Below are positions 46,906 to 55,448 of a stretch of 64,000 nt of DNA, in pieces. The notes beneath the pieces are model-generated. The model ran no database searches, was not told the origin of the DNA, and saw only the letters and a program-made list of their open reading frames with translations. Both the position numbers and the translations under genes were made by a program. Source of the DNA: Polystyrenella longa (GTDB lineage Bacteria > Planctomycetota > Planctomycetia > Planctomycetales > Planctomycetaceae); contig NZ_CP036281.1 in NCBI RefSeq assembly GCF_007750395.1, positions 4,983,001 through 5,047,000 on the forward strand, in the 5' to 3' direction. The first letter of the stretch is position 1. Each line of letters begins with the position of its first letter.

Positions 46906-48966
46906 TTATAGCCAGAGGTACTTGCGGAGGAACTCGACGACATCGCCAAACAGAACGTATCCGAGGCTTTTCTTGCCGCAGTTAATCTTCACTCGTACTT
47001 CCGATCCCATGCGAACCGTAGGAAGTGCAGATTCGTCGATCTTGATATTCACCTGGAGGATGTTCGTATTTTCTGATGAGGTATTAGCGCGAGTCGCGAT
47101 CTCCTGGACTTCTCCCTCGTAAGTACTTTCGGGTGTAGTCGCGAGGATGAATTCAACCGGCAGGGTTTCGGTATTCAATTCTTTTTGTGCTTGAACCAGA
47201 TGACCGTAACGATCTTCTTCGACTTCAATTTCCAGATGCCAGGGACCATTTTCATTAATGACTTCAAGTAGCGACTCGCCCCAGTTTACCGGGCGATGCA
47301 GCAAGAGTTGCTCAACTTGCCAGGTTGAGATGACTCCGTCAATGGGAGAACGGACGTGGAGTTTTTCACGCGACTCCTGAAGCATTTTTATCTGTTCGTT
47401 CAGCCCAGTGATGACTGTTTCCGCCGACCGAATCTGACCACTGAGTTCGATTTGCTTTTTGCTTTGTTCTGCGTTTGAGAGTCCGGATCGGTTAAGCTGG
47501 CCCATTTCTGTTTCCAGTGACGTCCATTCAACGCTTTTGGAATCGAGTTCTTTCCGGGTTTTCTGGTAGGTCAGATCGAGTTCTTTGTCACGTAACTCGA
47601 TCAGAATCTGGCCTTTTTTAACGTGCTCTCCCCCATTGATCAGCACTTGTTCAACCTCGGCATTGGCGGTGGCGAAAATCGTACGACGTTCGATGGGCAT
47701 CAATCGGCCTTCGCCTTCAACCCGGTAGTCCCAGGGTATAAACGCGAGGGCACATCCGACGGCGATGATCGCGGATCCGATGGCTAAAGTTTTGGCCAGT
47801 TTACGCCCTTTGAACCACTCTTGGATTCCGCCTATGAAATTCCAAACAGGTAACAGGAAAATACGTTTGTGGTCCAACGAATTATTCAGCGCTATCGCGA
47901 CATGCTCTTCGAGCAGATCGGCGTATTGTTTCACACCGGCGCGCGGTTCACTTTCGTTAATCTGTTCGATAACCAGACAGCCAATCAGCGGTTGCAGTTT
48001 GTCTTTCTTTTGAATTTTCCCCGCGATCTCATCTTCGTCGCGAACCAGCTTATCCGGTTTGAGCAACGGCAGAATGAGCAACATTCGTGACTCACTCTCT
48101 TGAAGATAAGTCGTCAACAGCTTTTCCAGTTGAGGAGGCAGGTCGTCGGCTTTGCCATAAAAGGCAAACGGTTCACGACTTTCCATCACTGTCTCGGAGA
48201 GTTTTCGGAGGCTGCTAACGAGGTTGGCGCGGTGATTCACTTTATCCTGACCGCTGATCGCTTCGACGGTCACTTTCCGTCCACGTTTAACGCAGAGGGT
48301 GACGCGGTCGCAGTTCATCAGCCGCCGAGAATCATTAGCAGCCGTTGCCGTGACTTGTTTTAAATCGAGTGACCGGTGCAGGTCGTTCAGGAATTTATCG
48401 TAGTTCTCCTGGATAGGTCCGACACTGGTCTGTTCCTGGACGGCTTCTTTACTCAGAAATTTGGATGCCAGCCCAGCGAGATGTTCCACGAACTGGAGCA
48501 TGCCACTGTGGGAACCCATCGAAGCATCGGACCGTTGAAAGATCTCGACAACGCCAACGCATTCCCCGTCGCGCTGCAGTGAGGCCAGAATCACGATGTG
48601 ATCAGTCGGTAGCGGTGTTTCCGGATTGCCAGGGCGATGAATGACCGCCTCGCCTGTTGAGATTGTCTGGATCACCAGCTGATGATTTTTTTGAAGGCTC
48701 CCGGGGTGATCGTAGAACCCGATCCCTCTCAGGTTCAGATCGGAGACCAACTGCAATTGCTTATTGGCGTCGAGTAACCAAACCGCACCCGCTGGAGCAT
48801 GTAATGCCTGAACAACGCGTTTAAGAAACTCGCGGAAAAAATCGGGAGGCTCAATTGGAGATCGAACCAGCTCTTCGATTTCCTGAGCCAGTTGTTTGAT
48901 TAGATTGCGGGCTTTGTGTAGATCGTCTGCCGCTTCCTTCTTTTCAACATTTTCAGGACTGGACAT
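46906..48966 (-). CDS. GAF-domain HlyD-type membrane fusion protein
   Basis: Residues 1-380 (from the ATG at 48966) are cytoplasmic and hold one or two GAF-like sensory domains: FREFLKRVVQALHAPAGAVWLL with VGVVEIFQRSD, then a second stretch with NCDRVTLCVKRGRKVTVE and IGCLVIEQ. A membrane helix follows near 392-412. The remainder is an HlyD/RND adaptor: lipoyl-like halves around VEQVLINGGEHVKKGQI and KLHVRSPIDGVISTW separated by a helical hairpin, and a beta-barrel ending in VRMGSEVRVKI. The frame is open to 49152, but those 62 residues look non-coding. Such adaptors link inner-membrane pumps to outer-membrane channels or, in planctomycetes, pair with M50 peptidases; here neither is adjacent. 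Confidence 0.88.
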   Translation of the reverse strand: MSSPENVEKKEAADDLHKARNLIKQLAQEIEELVRSPIEPPDFFREFLKRVVQALHAPAGAVWLLDANKQLQLVSDLNLRGIGFYDHPGSLQKNHQLVIQTISTGEAVIHRPGNPETPLPTDHIVILASLQRDGECVGVVEIFQRSDASMGSHSGMLQFVEHLAGLASKFLSKEAVQEQTSVGPIQENYDKFLNDLHRSLDLKQVTATAANDSRRLMNCDRVTLCVKRGRKVTVEAISGQDKVNHRANLVSSLRKLSETVMESREPFAFYGKADDLPPQLEKLLTTYLQESESRMLLILPLLKPDKLVRDEDEIAGKIQKKDKLQPLIGCLVIEQINESEPRAGVKQYADLLEEHVAIALNNSLDHKRIFLLPVWNFIGGIQEWFKGRKLAKTLAIGSAIIAVGCALAFIPWDYRVEGEGRLMPIERRTIFATANAEVEQVLINGGEHVKKGQILIELRDKELDLTYQKTRKELDSKSVEWTSLETEMGQLNRSGLSNAEQSKKQIELSGQIRSAETVITGLNEQIKMLQESREKLHVRSPIDGVISTWQVEQLLLHRPVNWGESLLEVINENGPWHLEIEVEEDRYGHLVQAQKELNTETLPVEFILATTPESTYEGEVQEIATRANTSSENTNILQVNIKIDESALPTVRMGSEVRVKINCGKKSLGYVLFGDVVEFLRKYLWL

Positions 48967-49472
48967 GTAAGGCTCGCAGGAGGAAACTCTTATACTTAGA
49001 CAACTTGAAACCGTGACAAACGGAGGGAAATGAGAACTGGGTTTTGCTTGCATCCATCTGAGGCCGGAAGTTTCTGAGTCGAAATTCCGCCGTGCCAGAT
49101 ATCTCACATCATGGGACCCATCGTACAGATGGCTTATCATGGTGCACAGCAAAATAAGTATACCGGTTTACTCTGGTTGGTGAGGCCAGTTTTCTCAATT
49201 TGCCGAGGGGAGACCTGTTGGTCTATCGACAGTATCGTTTTTCACGATCTATCGCCTGTTCTATTGCAGGATTCCCTAATCTATAAATAAGTGTACGGAG
49301 ATGCTGCCCCGTTTACACCGTTGAATACGTTGCGAGACTGGTTTTTCACAATTCGACGTCCGTTCAGTCGGGTTAGACCAGTAAATCCCGGTTAATGACA
49401 CTTTATCTCACCCCTGCGAAGCCTATTCTGCCCTTCAGATGAGCCACCATCAGCAGGTTCTGCGCATAAAAA

Positions 49473-49506
49473 AACTGCCAGTTATCGTTTCGGATAACTG
49501 GCAGTT
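49473..49506. terminator. Strong 14-bp hairpin, terminator-like
   Basis: AACTGCCAGTTATC (49473-49486) and GATAACTGGCAGTT (49493-49506) pair perfectly around GTTTCG. Left of it is an A run, giving a U tract on the minus strand; right of it is AATTTAAAA. No nearby annotated gene on either strand obviously ends here, which hints at an unannotated transcript. Confidence 0.7.
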
Positions 49507-49925
49507 AATTTAAAAACCTCAATGCACGGCGACTGTAGGAAGCGCTGCGAGAGTAACGCGAATCAGATAGTGCTCAGCACTCATCTATGAACGATTCGGG
49601 TTATCGCGGTTAATTAGGCCCTCTGTCGTACTGGCATAAGGTTGAATTTGATGCATTAATAGTTAAATGCATGGCTCCAGGCTCATAAATTTATTGGCCT
49701 CAGGAGCAACACAATTTGATATCGGACTTCCTCGCTTTGAATATTGAGAACTGAATTCTAAAAAATGGGTTAAACCTGAAACAGAAAAGTGTTCACAAGT
49801 ACACTCTTTAGCCTTAAAGCATTAACACACAGGGTGTTATCCATTTCGGCGAGCCATTTTTCTTTCGTTGTAAGCCTCACAAAAGGTCGCTGAAAAACCT
49901 TTTTTTTGTGGATTCGGTATCGAAA

Positions 49926-49952
49926 ATGCCAGACAGGTTGCATGTCTGGCAT
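49926..49952. promoter_or_regulatory. Perfect 10-bp inverted repeat 85 bases upstream of the TPR/alpha-CTD gene
   Basis: ATGCCAGACA and TGTCTGGCAT are separated by 7 bases. On the minus strand it is followed by TTTTC and could be a terminator; equally it could be an operator or leader element of the plus-strand gene. Confidence 0.5.
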
Positions 49953-50036
49953 GACTGATTATACTGTTGTGTTCTCTCCGCGACGGGGGAATTTGCGCAA
50001 TTTTAGTCCCAGATAGCTTTTAGGCATAGAGGAACC

Positions 50037-51368
50037 GTGCCGGTCATGCCCGAAGATCAGGTCAATATTCAACAATTACTTCAAGGCGGCTCCCATTTCG
50101 GAACCATTGAAGTCAGTAAACTACGTTCTGTCATCGCCACCAATCAGTTTGTGGATGTCCGCCGGGAGGTCAACGCCCTGCAAAGCAACGTTGATGCCAA
50201 CCCTGCACCGACCGAAACCGAATTGGTGAAAGCGGGCATTTCCTCATATCTGATGGGAGATCATGAAAAGTCGAACGACTATCTCTCCAAGATCCAGAAT
50301 GACCCCGTGGGTACTTTCTATCATGCCTGCGTCCTGAACGCCCTTGGACAACAGGAAGAGGCCAGCAAAAAGTTTCAGACGGCAGCCCAATTGGGTTACG
50401 ATCGTATTGAATGCACGCTGCGTCAGGCAGGTACTCTGCGAGAATATGGTCAACTGGACGATGCGGAACAACTTCTCCGAAGTGTTGCCGCCGAAGCTGC
50501 CAGTCGAGCCGAGTATTCTTATCAGATGGGATGTATCCTGTCAGATCGAGGCGACACTTACGGTGCGATTGAGTACTTCGAGCGTGCTGTCGACATGAAC
50601 AACCAGCATTCACCCGCCCTTTTCCGCCTGGCAGCAGAAAATGCGCTGCGCGGGAACGATCAGGAGGCGATCCGGTTGTACGAACAGGCTCTCTCGAAGC
50701 CACCGTTCTACATGGGAGCTCTGATGAATCTGGGGCTGCTCTACGAAGACAGCGAAAACTACAACGCGGCAGCATTCTGCTTCCGTAAAGTTCTGGATGC
50801 AGATCCTTCCAACCAGCGTGCCAAGCTGTACTTGAAAGACATCCGTGCCACTGAAGACATGTTCTACGATGAAGAATCGGCCAAGAACGAAGCTCGGATG
50901 GAGCAACTTCTCGGTCGACCGATCACCGACTTCGAACTTTCAGTTCGCTCGCGCAACTGTCTGCAGGCCATGGATATCAATACCCTTGGCGATCTGACGA
51001 CCACGACAGAGCAAGATTTGCTCGGCGGTAAAAACTTCGGTGAGACTTCACTGAAAGAAATTCGCGAAATGCTGACGGCCCACAGCCTGTCGATCGGTCA
51101 AAACCTGAAGAAGAAAACATCCGACACTTCTTACCAGATGCAGAATCTCAGTCCTCAAGAGCAGATGATGCTCAACAAACCGATCAGCGAACTGGACTTG
51201 TCTGTTCGCGCTCGCAAATGCATGTCTCGTCTGAATATGTCGACGATTGGCGAATTGCTCCAGAAAACTCCGGACGAATTGCTCTCCAGCCGTAACTTCG
51301 GCGTGACGTCACTCAACGAGATTCGTGCGAAGCTCCAGGAAATGAACCTGTCCCTACGCAACGACTAA
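50037..51368 (+). CDS. TPR protein with two RNA polymerase alpha-CTD-like domains
   Basis: Residues 60-270 are tetratricopeptide repeats (for example AIEYFERAVDMNNQHSPALFRLA and the next unit). Two alpha-CTD-like helix-hairpin-helix modules follow, at about 291-346 (LLGRPITDFELSVRSRNCL) and 379-435 (LNKPISELDLSVRARKCM). Module 1 keeps the equivalents of E. coli alpha R265, N268, C269, G296, S299 and E302 as R304, N307, C308, G335, S338 and E341, but K298 is T337. Module 2 has R391 and C395, K394 for N268 and T424 for K298. It may bind DNA or contact transcription factors. GTG 50037 follows AGAGGAA closely; ATG 50046 is an alternative. A strong terminator follows. Confidence 0.88.
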   Translation: MPVMPEDQVNIQQLLQGGSHFGTIEVSKLRSVIATNQFVDVRREVNALQSNVDANPAPTETELVKAGISSYLMGDHEKSNDYLSKIQNDPVGTFYHACVLNALGQQEEASKKFQTAAQLGYDRIECTLRQAGTLREYGQLDDAEQLLRSVAAEAASRAEYSYQMGCILSDRGDTYGAIEYFERAVDMNNQHSPALFRLAAENALRGNDQEAIRLYEQALSKPPFYMGALMNLGLLYEDSENYNAAAFCFRKVLDADPSNQRAKLYLKDIRATEDMFYDEESAKNEARMEQLLGRPITDFELSVRSRNCLQAMDINTLGDLTTTTEQDLLGGKNFGETSLKEIREMLTAHSLSIGQNLKKKTSDTSYQMQNLSPQEQMMLNKPISELDLSVRARKCMSRLNMSTIGELLQKTPDELLSSRNFGVTSLNEIRAKLQEMNLSLRND

Positions 51369-51417
51369 TCACTGCGTTAAGACCATAAAAAATTATTACC
51401 ACCTGGTAACAAGATTC

Positions 51418-51457
51418 ACAGACACAGTTGCTCGATCCGCGACTGTGTCTGTTTTTT
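51418..51457 (+). terminator. Rho-independent terminator of the TPR/alpha-CTD gene
   Basis: ACAGACACAGT (51418-51428) and ACTGTGTCTGT (51442-51452) form an 11-bp stem followed by TTTTT. Confidence 0.93.
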
Positions 51458-51518
51458 ATTATCTTCAGCTTTTCAACTCTCGCTGTCTCTGCAGATTGAA
51501 CTGAATGAAGGAGCGTCC

Positions 51519-52823
51519 ATGCGACTTCAACTTGCTCTCCTCGTCATGATTCTAGGAGTTGGTTCCGCCATGTATTGGCGGTCCCAAAGAGAAGATCCGC
51601 CCGTCGGTCCCGAGGCAACCTCGATTGCCGAGACGGAGACAGCTTCCACTGCAGACTCTGCCGAGTCGACCCCTTCCGACGAAACCAGTGAGGAACCACC
51701 CTTCAACACCTCACCCGAGATGCGCGTCAGCCTGACCAATTCGGCACGAAATACGTATCGATTTTCAAGCAGCCTTCCGAGTGAAGTTTTTCTGGATAAT
51801 AACGAGCAGTCCGACCGTATATTGGATCCAACGCGTTCTGAAGTAACCGTGCGTGCCACCAACGATCCCTCCGGGATTCAGATTGGGACCGAAACTTTTT
51901 CGGCGAATCTTGTGCGATTAAGAACGGAGGCCACTGCCGACTTCTGGGTGAATGACCATCAATACCGAGGGGAGATCTGGTTTCACCGCCTGGCAAGTGG
52001 TCGCGTCCTGGCTGTGAATCATGTTCCACTGGAAGATTACCTGGGAAGTGTCGTCGACAGCGAAATGCCCGCCTCCTTTCCCGATGAATCGCGAAAAGCT
52101 CAGGCAATTATCGCCCGAACCTATGCTCTGTTTCGGCGACAGGAAACGGCGGATGAACCCTATTTCGATTTGTATGCGACGACACTCAGCCAGCAATACC
52201 TCGGTGTGCAGTATCGGGCCAATGATGGACGTCGACTGGCGGGTGAATCGAAGCTGAGCCGTCGACTGGTTCGCGAGACAGCCGGAATGGTTTGCCTGAA
52301 TGCTGGGGCTCTTTTCAGTACCTACTACTCGGCCGTTTGCGGAGGCAAAACCACGGAGGGTTCGATTCTGTTTCCCGATGCTGTTCCGCTACTCAAGTCT
52401 GTTCCGTGTGAGTACTGCGCAGCAGCAAAATTATACAAATGGGAACGAAGTTGGACGATTGAAAAAGCGGAGAGGTATCTGAGTCGAGAGTTCACCCGAC
52501 AGGGTCACCGCTTTGGCAAACTCTCCGGAGTCAAAAATCTTAGTGACGAACCGGGGCCTGCCTCCCAATTTCTCTTCACAGATGGCCGCTCAGAACGAAC
52601 TCTAAACGGCCAACAAATCCGTACTCTTTTCACTGGCTTGCCAAGCCCCACCTTTAAACTGGAATTAACGGATACAGAACTACTCTTTCACGGAGCGGGA
52701 CATGGGCATGGTGTCGGACTCTGCCAGTGGGGAGCCCGAGGAATGGCGGTGGAAGGGAAAAAAGCCGCCGAGATTCTCGATCATTATTATCCCGGTGTGA
52801 CGGTCGCGCCACGCACTAAATAG
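51519..52823 (+). CDS. SpoIID/LytB-domain protein
   Basis: This 434-residue protein has an N-terminal membrane helix or signal anchor (residues 4-19), then a Ser/Thr/Glu-rich linker (25-65). The SpoIID domain (about 150-430) has VPLEDYLGSVVDSEMP with the catalytic Glu region, AQAIIARTYALF, STYYSAVCGG, and the closing GHGHGVGLCQWGARGMA. SpoIID in spore formers removes stem-free glycan strands from peptidoglycan; homologues in non-spore-formers act on amidase-processed septal wall. The extracytoplasmic part has four Cys residues that may form disulfides. AAGGAG precedes the ATG. It is a single gene between two terminated units. Confidence 0.9.
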   Translation: MRLQLALLVMILGVGSAMYWRSQREDPPVGPEATSIAETETASTADSAESTPSDETSEEPPFNTSPEMRVSLTNSARNTYRFSSSLPSEVFLDNNEQSDRILDPTRSEVTVRATNDPSGIQIGTETFSANLVRLRTEATADFWVNDHQYRGEIWFHRLASGRVLAVNHVPLEDYLGSVVDSEMPASFPDESRKAQAIIARTYALFRRQETADEPYFDLYATTLSQQYLGVQYRANDGRRLAGESKLSRRLVRETAGMVCLNAGALFSTYYSAVCGGKTTEGSILFPDAVPLLKSVPCEYCAAAKLYKWERSWTIEKAERYLSREFTRQGHRFGKLSGVKNLSDEPGPASQFLFTDGRSERTLNGQQIRTLFTGLPSPTFKLELTDTELLFHGAGHGHGVGLCQWGARGMAVEGKKAAEILDHYYPGVTVAPRTK

Positions 52824-52940
52824 ACGACAATACAATTGCTATAGTGCATTCCATTTAACCGTAACGTGTTCTGGCGGTGCAGCCTCCTGCTTTGAAAGGT
52901 TTTCGAGACCGATAGCCGCCACAATTATCCTGGAGAGGAT

Positions 52941-54584
52941 CTATTCAGGGGCAGGCAATTTCTGTCGCTGTAATCCCGTCGCAGGATCCAGCAAAAGTAT
53001 CGAGCCAGCCGACACCCGATATCGATATGGTAGCTTCTTTCCAAAGTAACTTTGCAGTCCCTCCTGAACGGCCTGAAAATGGGACTCCACTTCGGCTGCG
53101 GGGAGTGCGAAGTTATAGAAGGCGACTTCATCAATGATTCCGTGAAAAGGTTCTCGTGCCTCTTCGCCAGGGGGACTGAGATTGCCAATCACCACTTCGC
53201 CTGGTCCGCCTGTTAACGGTCGCGTACCGTGGGGATACTGGTATGACGCGACCAGCCGACCATCGACATACACCTGCTTCCGTCCACTCGCCGTTTCATA
53301 AGTCGCCGCAATGTGATGTGGTTCTCCATCTTTCAATTCACTCAACAAAACCGTTGCGTTCTCTCCGGCCAAGGGAATTTCGAGTTCCTGATATCCTTGA
53401 CCAATTAGATAAAGTCCGAAGGCGAGTACAGGGCCTGCGGGTTGTTTTGGATTTGAATATTCGTTCAACATCGGATCATCGTTTTGAAACGACAAGAGGA
53501 ATCGCAGTTCCCCATCTCCATCCTTTCGAATGATTTCATCGTAATCCGATTTGTCTCCCGTACTGAATCCATTACCTTCCCAACGCGGCACGATCAACGC
53601 TTCCAGAGTGATTCCGTCATCCACGGCAAACGTTCCTGTTCCCAGTGCTTGACCACCACCGCTTCCAACAGCAATTCCTGCTTCCGATGTATTATCGAAT
53701 TCGACCGCCCCAGTTCCGATCAACCCAGCAACACGACTTGTCCCTCTCGAAAGTTGACCGTCCGCATCTCCAAACTGATCTCGAACCTGCCGATCGGTTT
53801 CATCGAAATTCCAATAGTGTTGTGGTTGCCATAATCGAGGACGCACCTCGACCTCGCCACTTGTCACTTTTAATTCGACGGCACCAGACTCTTCTGACTT
53901 ACTGATTTCGAAATCGGCTTCGCGGCTGATGAATCGTATATTTCCATAAGTTAGCTCGAAAATATCTTGAGCCGTGGTTGCCTGAACCTGCGGCATCCCC
54001 TGTTCGATGAACATCATTCCGCGTGCTGGCAATTCGAACTCGATCGGACCATTCACTGTCAGGAGGGTTCGATTCGATAGTTCAATGGTCACCTCTCCGG
54101 CGGGAAGTTGGTGTTTACCGCGGTTCAGTTTCACACCCGGTTGCCATGCGGCCAGCGGCGTTTCCAGTTGAGAGGAATGAACTGTGGCAACGACCTGTTC
54201 TTCTCTCGTGGAATTAAAAAACCACAGAGCCCCAATGAGGCCAATCACAACCGGTATCAAAAATATTAACCACCGTCTGGGACTGCTGACCCTCTCACCT
54301 TCAATCCGGCGAGTGAATTGACCAAGTGTCGATGTAGAGGAACTATTAGCCGAGTCCTCAAACTCCACCGTCATTTGTTTCAGTGTGACTGATTTGATCG
54401 CCGGCAGTTCGCTCGATTGCTCTGCCTGCATTCGTGCGTGCAAGTCGAGGTACTGTAAATACTCCCGTTGGCGTTCGGGCGAGTTTTCCAGTAGCTCTGC
54501 CAGTCGTTGCTGTTGCGCAGCGTCTAGATCTCCGTCGCATAACAGATCGAGCAGTTCCTGAAATTCATTGTCCGCTACAGCCAT
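52941..54584 (-). CDS. FecR-domain membrane protein with LamG-like C-terminal domain
   Basis: This 547-residue putative anti-sigma or sigma-linked sensor has residues 1-60 as a helical cytoplasmic domain of anti-sigma type (LLDLLCDGDLDAAQQQRLAEL), a membrane helix at 104-123, a FecR-like periplasmic domain (about 130-240, with GVKLNRGKHQLPAGEVTIEL), and a concanavalin/LamG-like domain (about 255-540) containing HYWNFDET, VYVDGRLVASY and IIDEVAFYNFALP. The LamG part could bind sugars. The ATG lies 3 bases after the sigma stop, so they are translationally close. The pair runs away from the PSD1-DUF1501 pair, which it may control. Confidence 0.9.
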   Translation of the reverse strand: MAVADNEFQELLDLLCDGDLDAAQQQRLAELLENSPERQREYLQYLDLHARMQAEQSSELPAIKSVTLKQMTVEFEDSANSSSTSTLGQFTRRIEGERVSSPRRWLIFLIPVVIGLIGALWFFNSTREEQVVATVHSSQLETPLAAWQPGVKLNRGKHQLPAGEVTIELSNRTLLTVNGPIEFELPARGMMFIEQGMPQVQATTAQDIFELTYGNIRFISREADFEISKSEESGAVELKVTSGEVEVRPRLWQPQHYWNFDETDRQVRDQFGDADGQLSRGTSRVAGLIGTGAVEFDNTSEAGIAVGSGGGQALGTGTFAVDDGITLEALIVPRWEGNGFSTGDKSDYDEIIRKDGDGELRFLLSFQNDDPMLNEYSNPKQPAGPVLAFGLYLIGQGYQELEIPLAGENATVLLSELKDGEPHHIAATYETASGRKQVYVDGRLVASYQYPHGTRPLTGGPGEVVIGNLSPPGEEAREPFHGIIDEVAFYNFALPAAEVESHFQAVQEGLQSYFGKKLPYRYRVSAGSILLLDPATGLQRQKLPAPE

Positions 54585-54587
54585 GAG

Positions 54588-55166
54588 TTATTTCTCAGAT
54601 TCTATTTCCGTATGTCGCCCAACGCACTTAAATAACAGACGACGAATTTTCTGAATCGATTTACGAATAGCAAAGACGGATCGCGATTCCGCCTTCGCCA
54701 ATTTCTCGGCCGTGATGCGAGTCGTGTAATAAGTATGATAAAGCCGCTGATCTTCAGGACGTAATTTTTCCATGCAAGTGGAAAATTGCTGCCATCGTTC
54801 ATCCAGTTCCGATTCCATTTCCTGCTGCCTCGCGGCCAGTTCTTCCATCAACTTCGGTTCAAACAGCACCAGAGTATCGTTTCGTTGACGATATCGATAC
54901 TCACGGATTCGATTAAAAGCGACCGCTTTTGCCCAACTGTAGAAACTGGTCCCTGGTTCGAATTGCTCAAATTCCTGCCACAGATACAACGCCGTTTCCT
55001 GAAAAACCTCTTCTGCCGCATCGTGCCGGGGAAGCAGTGCAAAGATATAGGCGTACAACGAACCACGAGACTCTTCAATCAGCTGAGTGAACTGCGAGAC
55101 GAGTTGCTGATTGTGTGAATCGCCGGTGGGGGGAATTAAGGAAGCAAAGCGGCCAGAGTCGGTCAC
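54588..55166 (-). CDS. ECF-type RNA polymerase sigma factor (Rhodopirellula/Verrucomicrobium family)
   Basis: This 192-residue sigma factor has region 2 at about 25-95 (DAAEEVFQETALYLWQEF, then FYSWAKAVAFNRIREYRYRQ) and region 4 at about 125-185 (LRPEDQRLYHTYY, ITAEKLAKAESRSVFAIRKSI). The style with the short R-E-Y-R basic segment and the S-V-x-A-I-R-K recognition helix is typical of the planctomycete-verrucomicrobial sigma subfamily. It is cotranscribed with the FecR-LamG gene, 3 bases apart. A palindrome GGAATATTCC lies at about 55211 upstream, possibly an operator. Confidence 0.9.
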   Translation of the reverse strand: MTDSGRFASLIPPTGDSHNQQLVSQFTQLIEESRGSLYAYIFALLPRHDAAEEVFQETALYLWQEFEQFEPGTSFYSWAKAVAFNRIREYRYRQRNDTLVLFEPKLMEELAARQQEMESELDERWQQFSTCMEKLRPEDQRLYHTYYTTRITAEKLAKAESRSVFAIRKSIQKIRRLLFKCVGRHTEIESEK

Positions 55167-55448
55167 GCCAGTTCAAGTACCTGTTCAAATCGAAGGAGAG
55201 AGATAAGTTTCTATATCCCTTCATGTTACCGGAATATTCCAACGGAGAAACAGATTGAATTGTCCGTTTTCCGATCAAGACGATATCCGTCCGTGAAATT
55301 CTGGTTTTTCTCCAGAAATGATTAAAATGAAGGGTATCAACTCCGAGAAGATCGTACCTTTAGTTATAGGACGCTCTCAAAACAGAGCATTCCCACGCAC
55401 CTGACATCTCTTCTGCAATCACCACTTAACTCCCATCTCTGATCGCTC
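55167..55448. other. Divergent promoter region between sigma and PSD1 genes
   Basis: About 280 bases. The palindrome GGAATATTCC near 55211 is the only notable site; both divergent promoters should lie here. Confidence 0.45.

Larger units (their letters stand above)
48967..50036. other. Long intergenic region with several palindromes
   Basis: About 1 kb without a credible gene. It contains the terminator-like hairpin 49473-49506, an imperfect palindrome at 49565-49586 (AGATAGTGCT-C-AGCACTCATCT), and the perfect inverted repeat 49926-49952. No tRNA or rRNA pattern was seen. It could hold a small RNA or the divergent promoters for the flanking genes. Confidence 0.45.

Noticed and set aside
49770-49952. 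60-codon minus-strand frame in the palindrome region
   Set aside because: It begins inside an inverted repeat and has no ribosome binding site.
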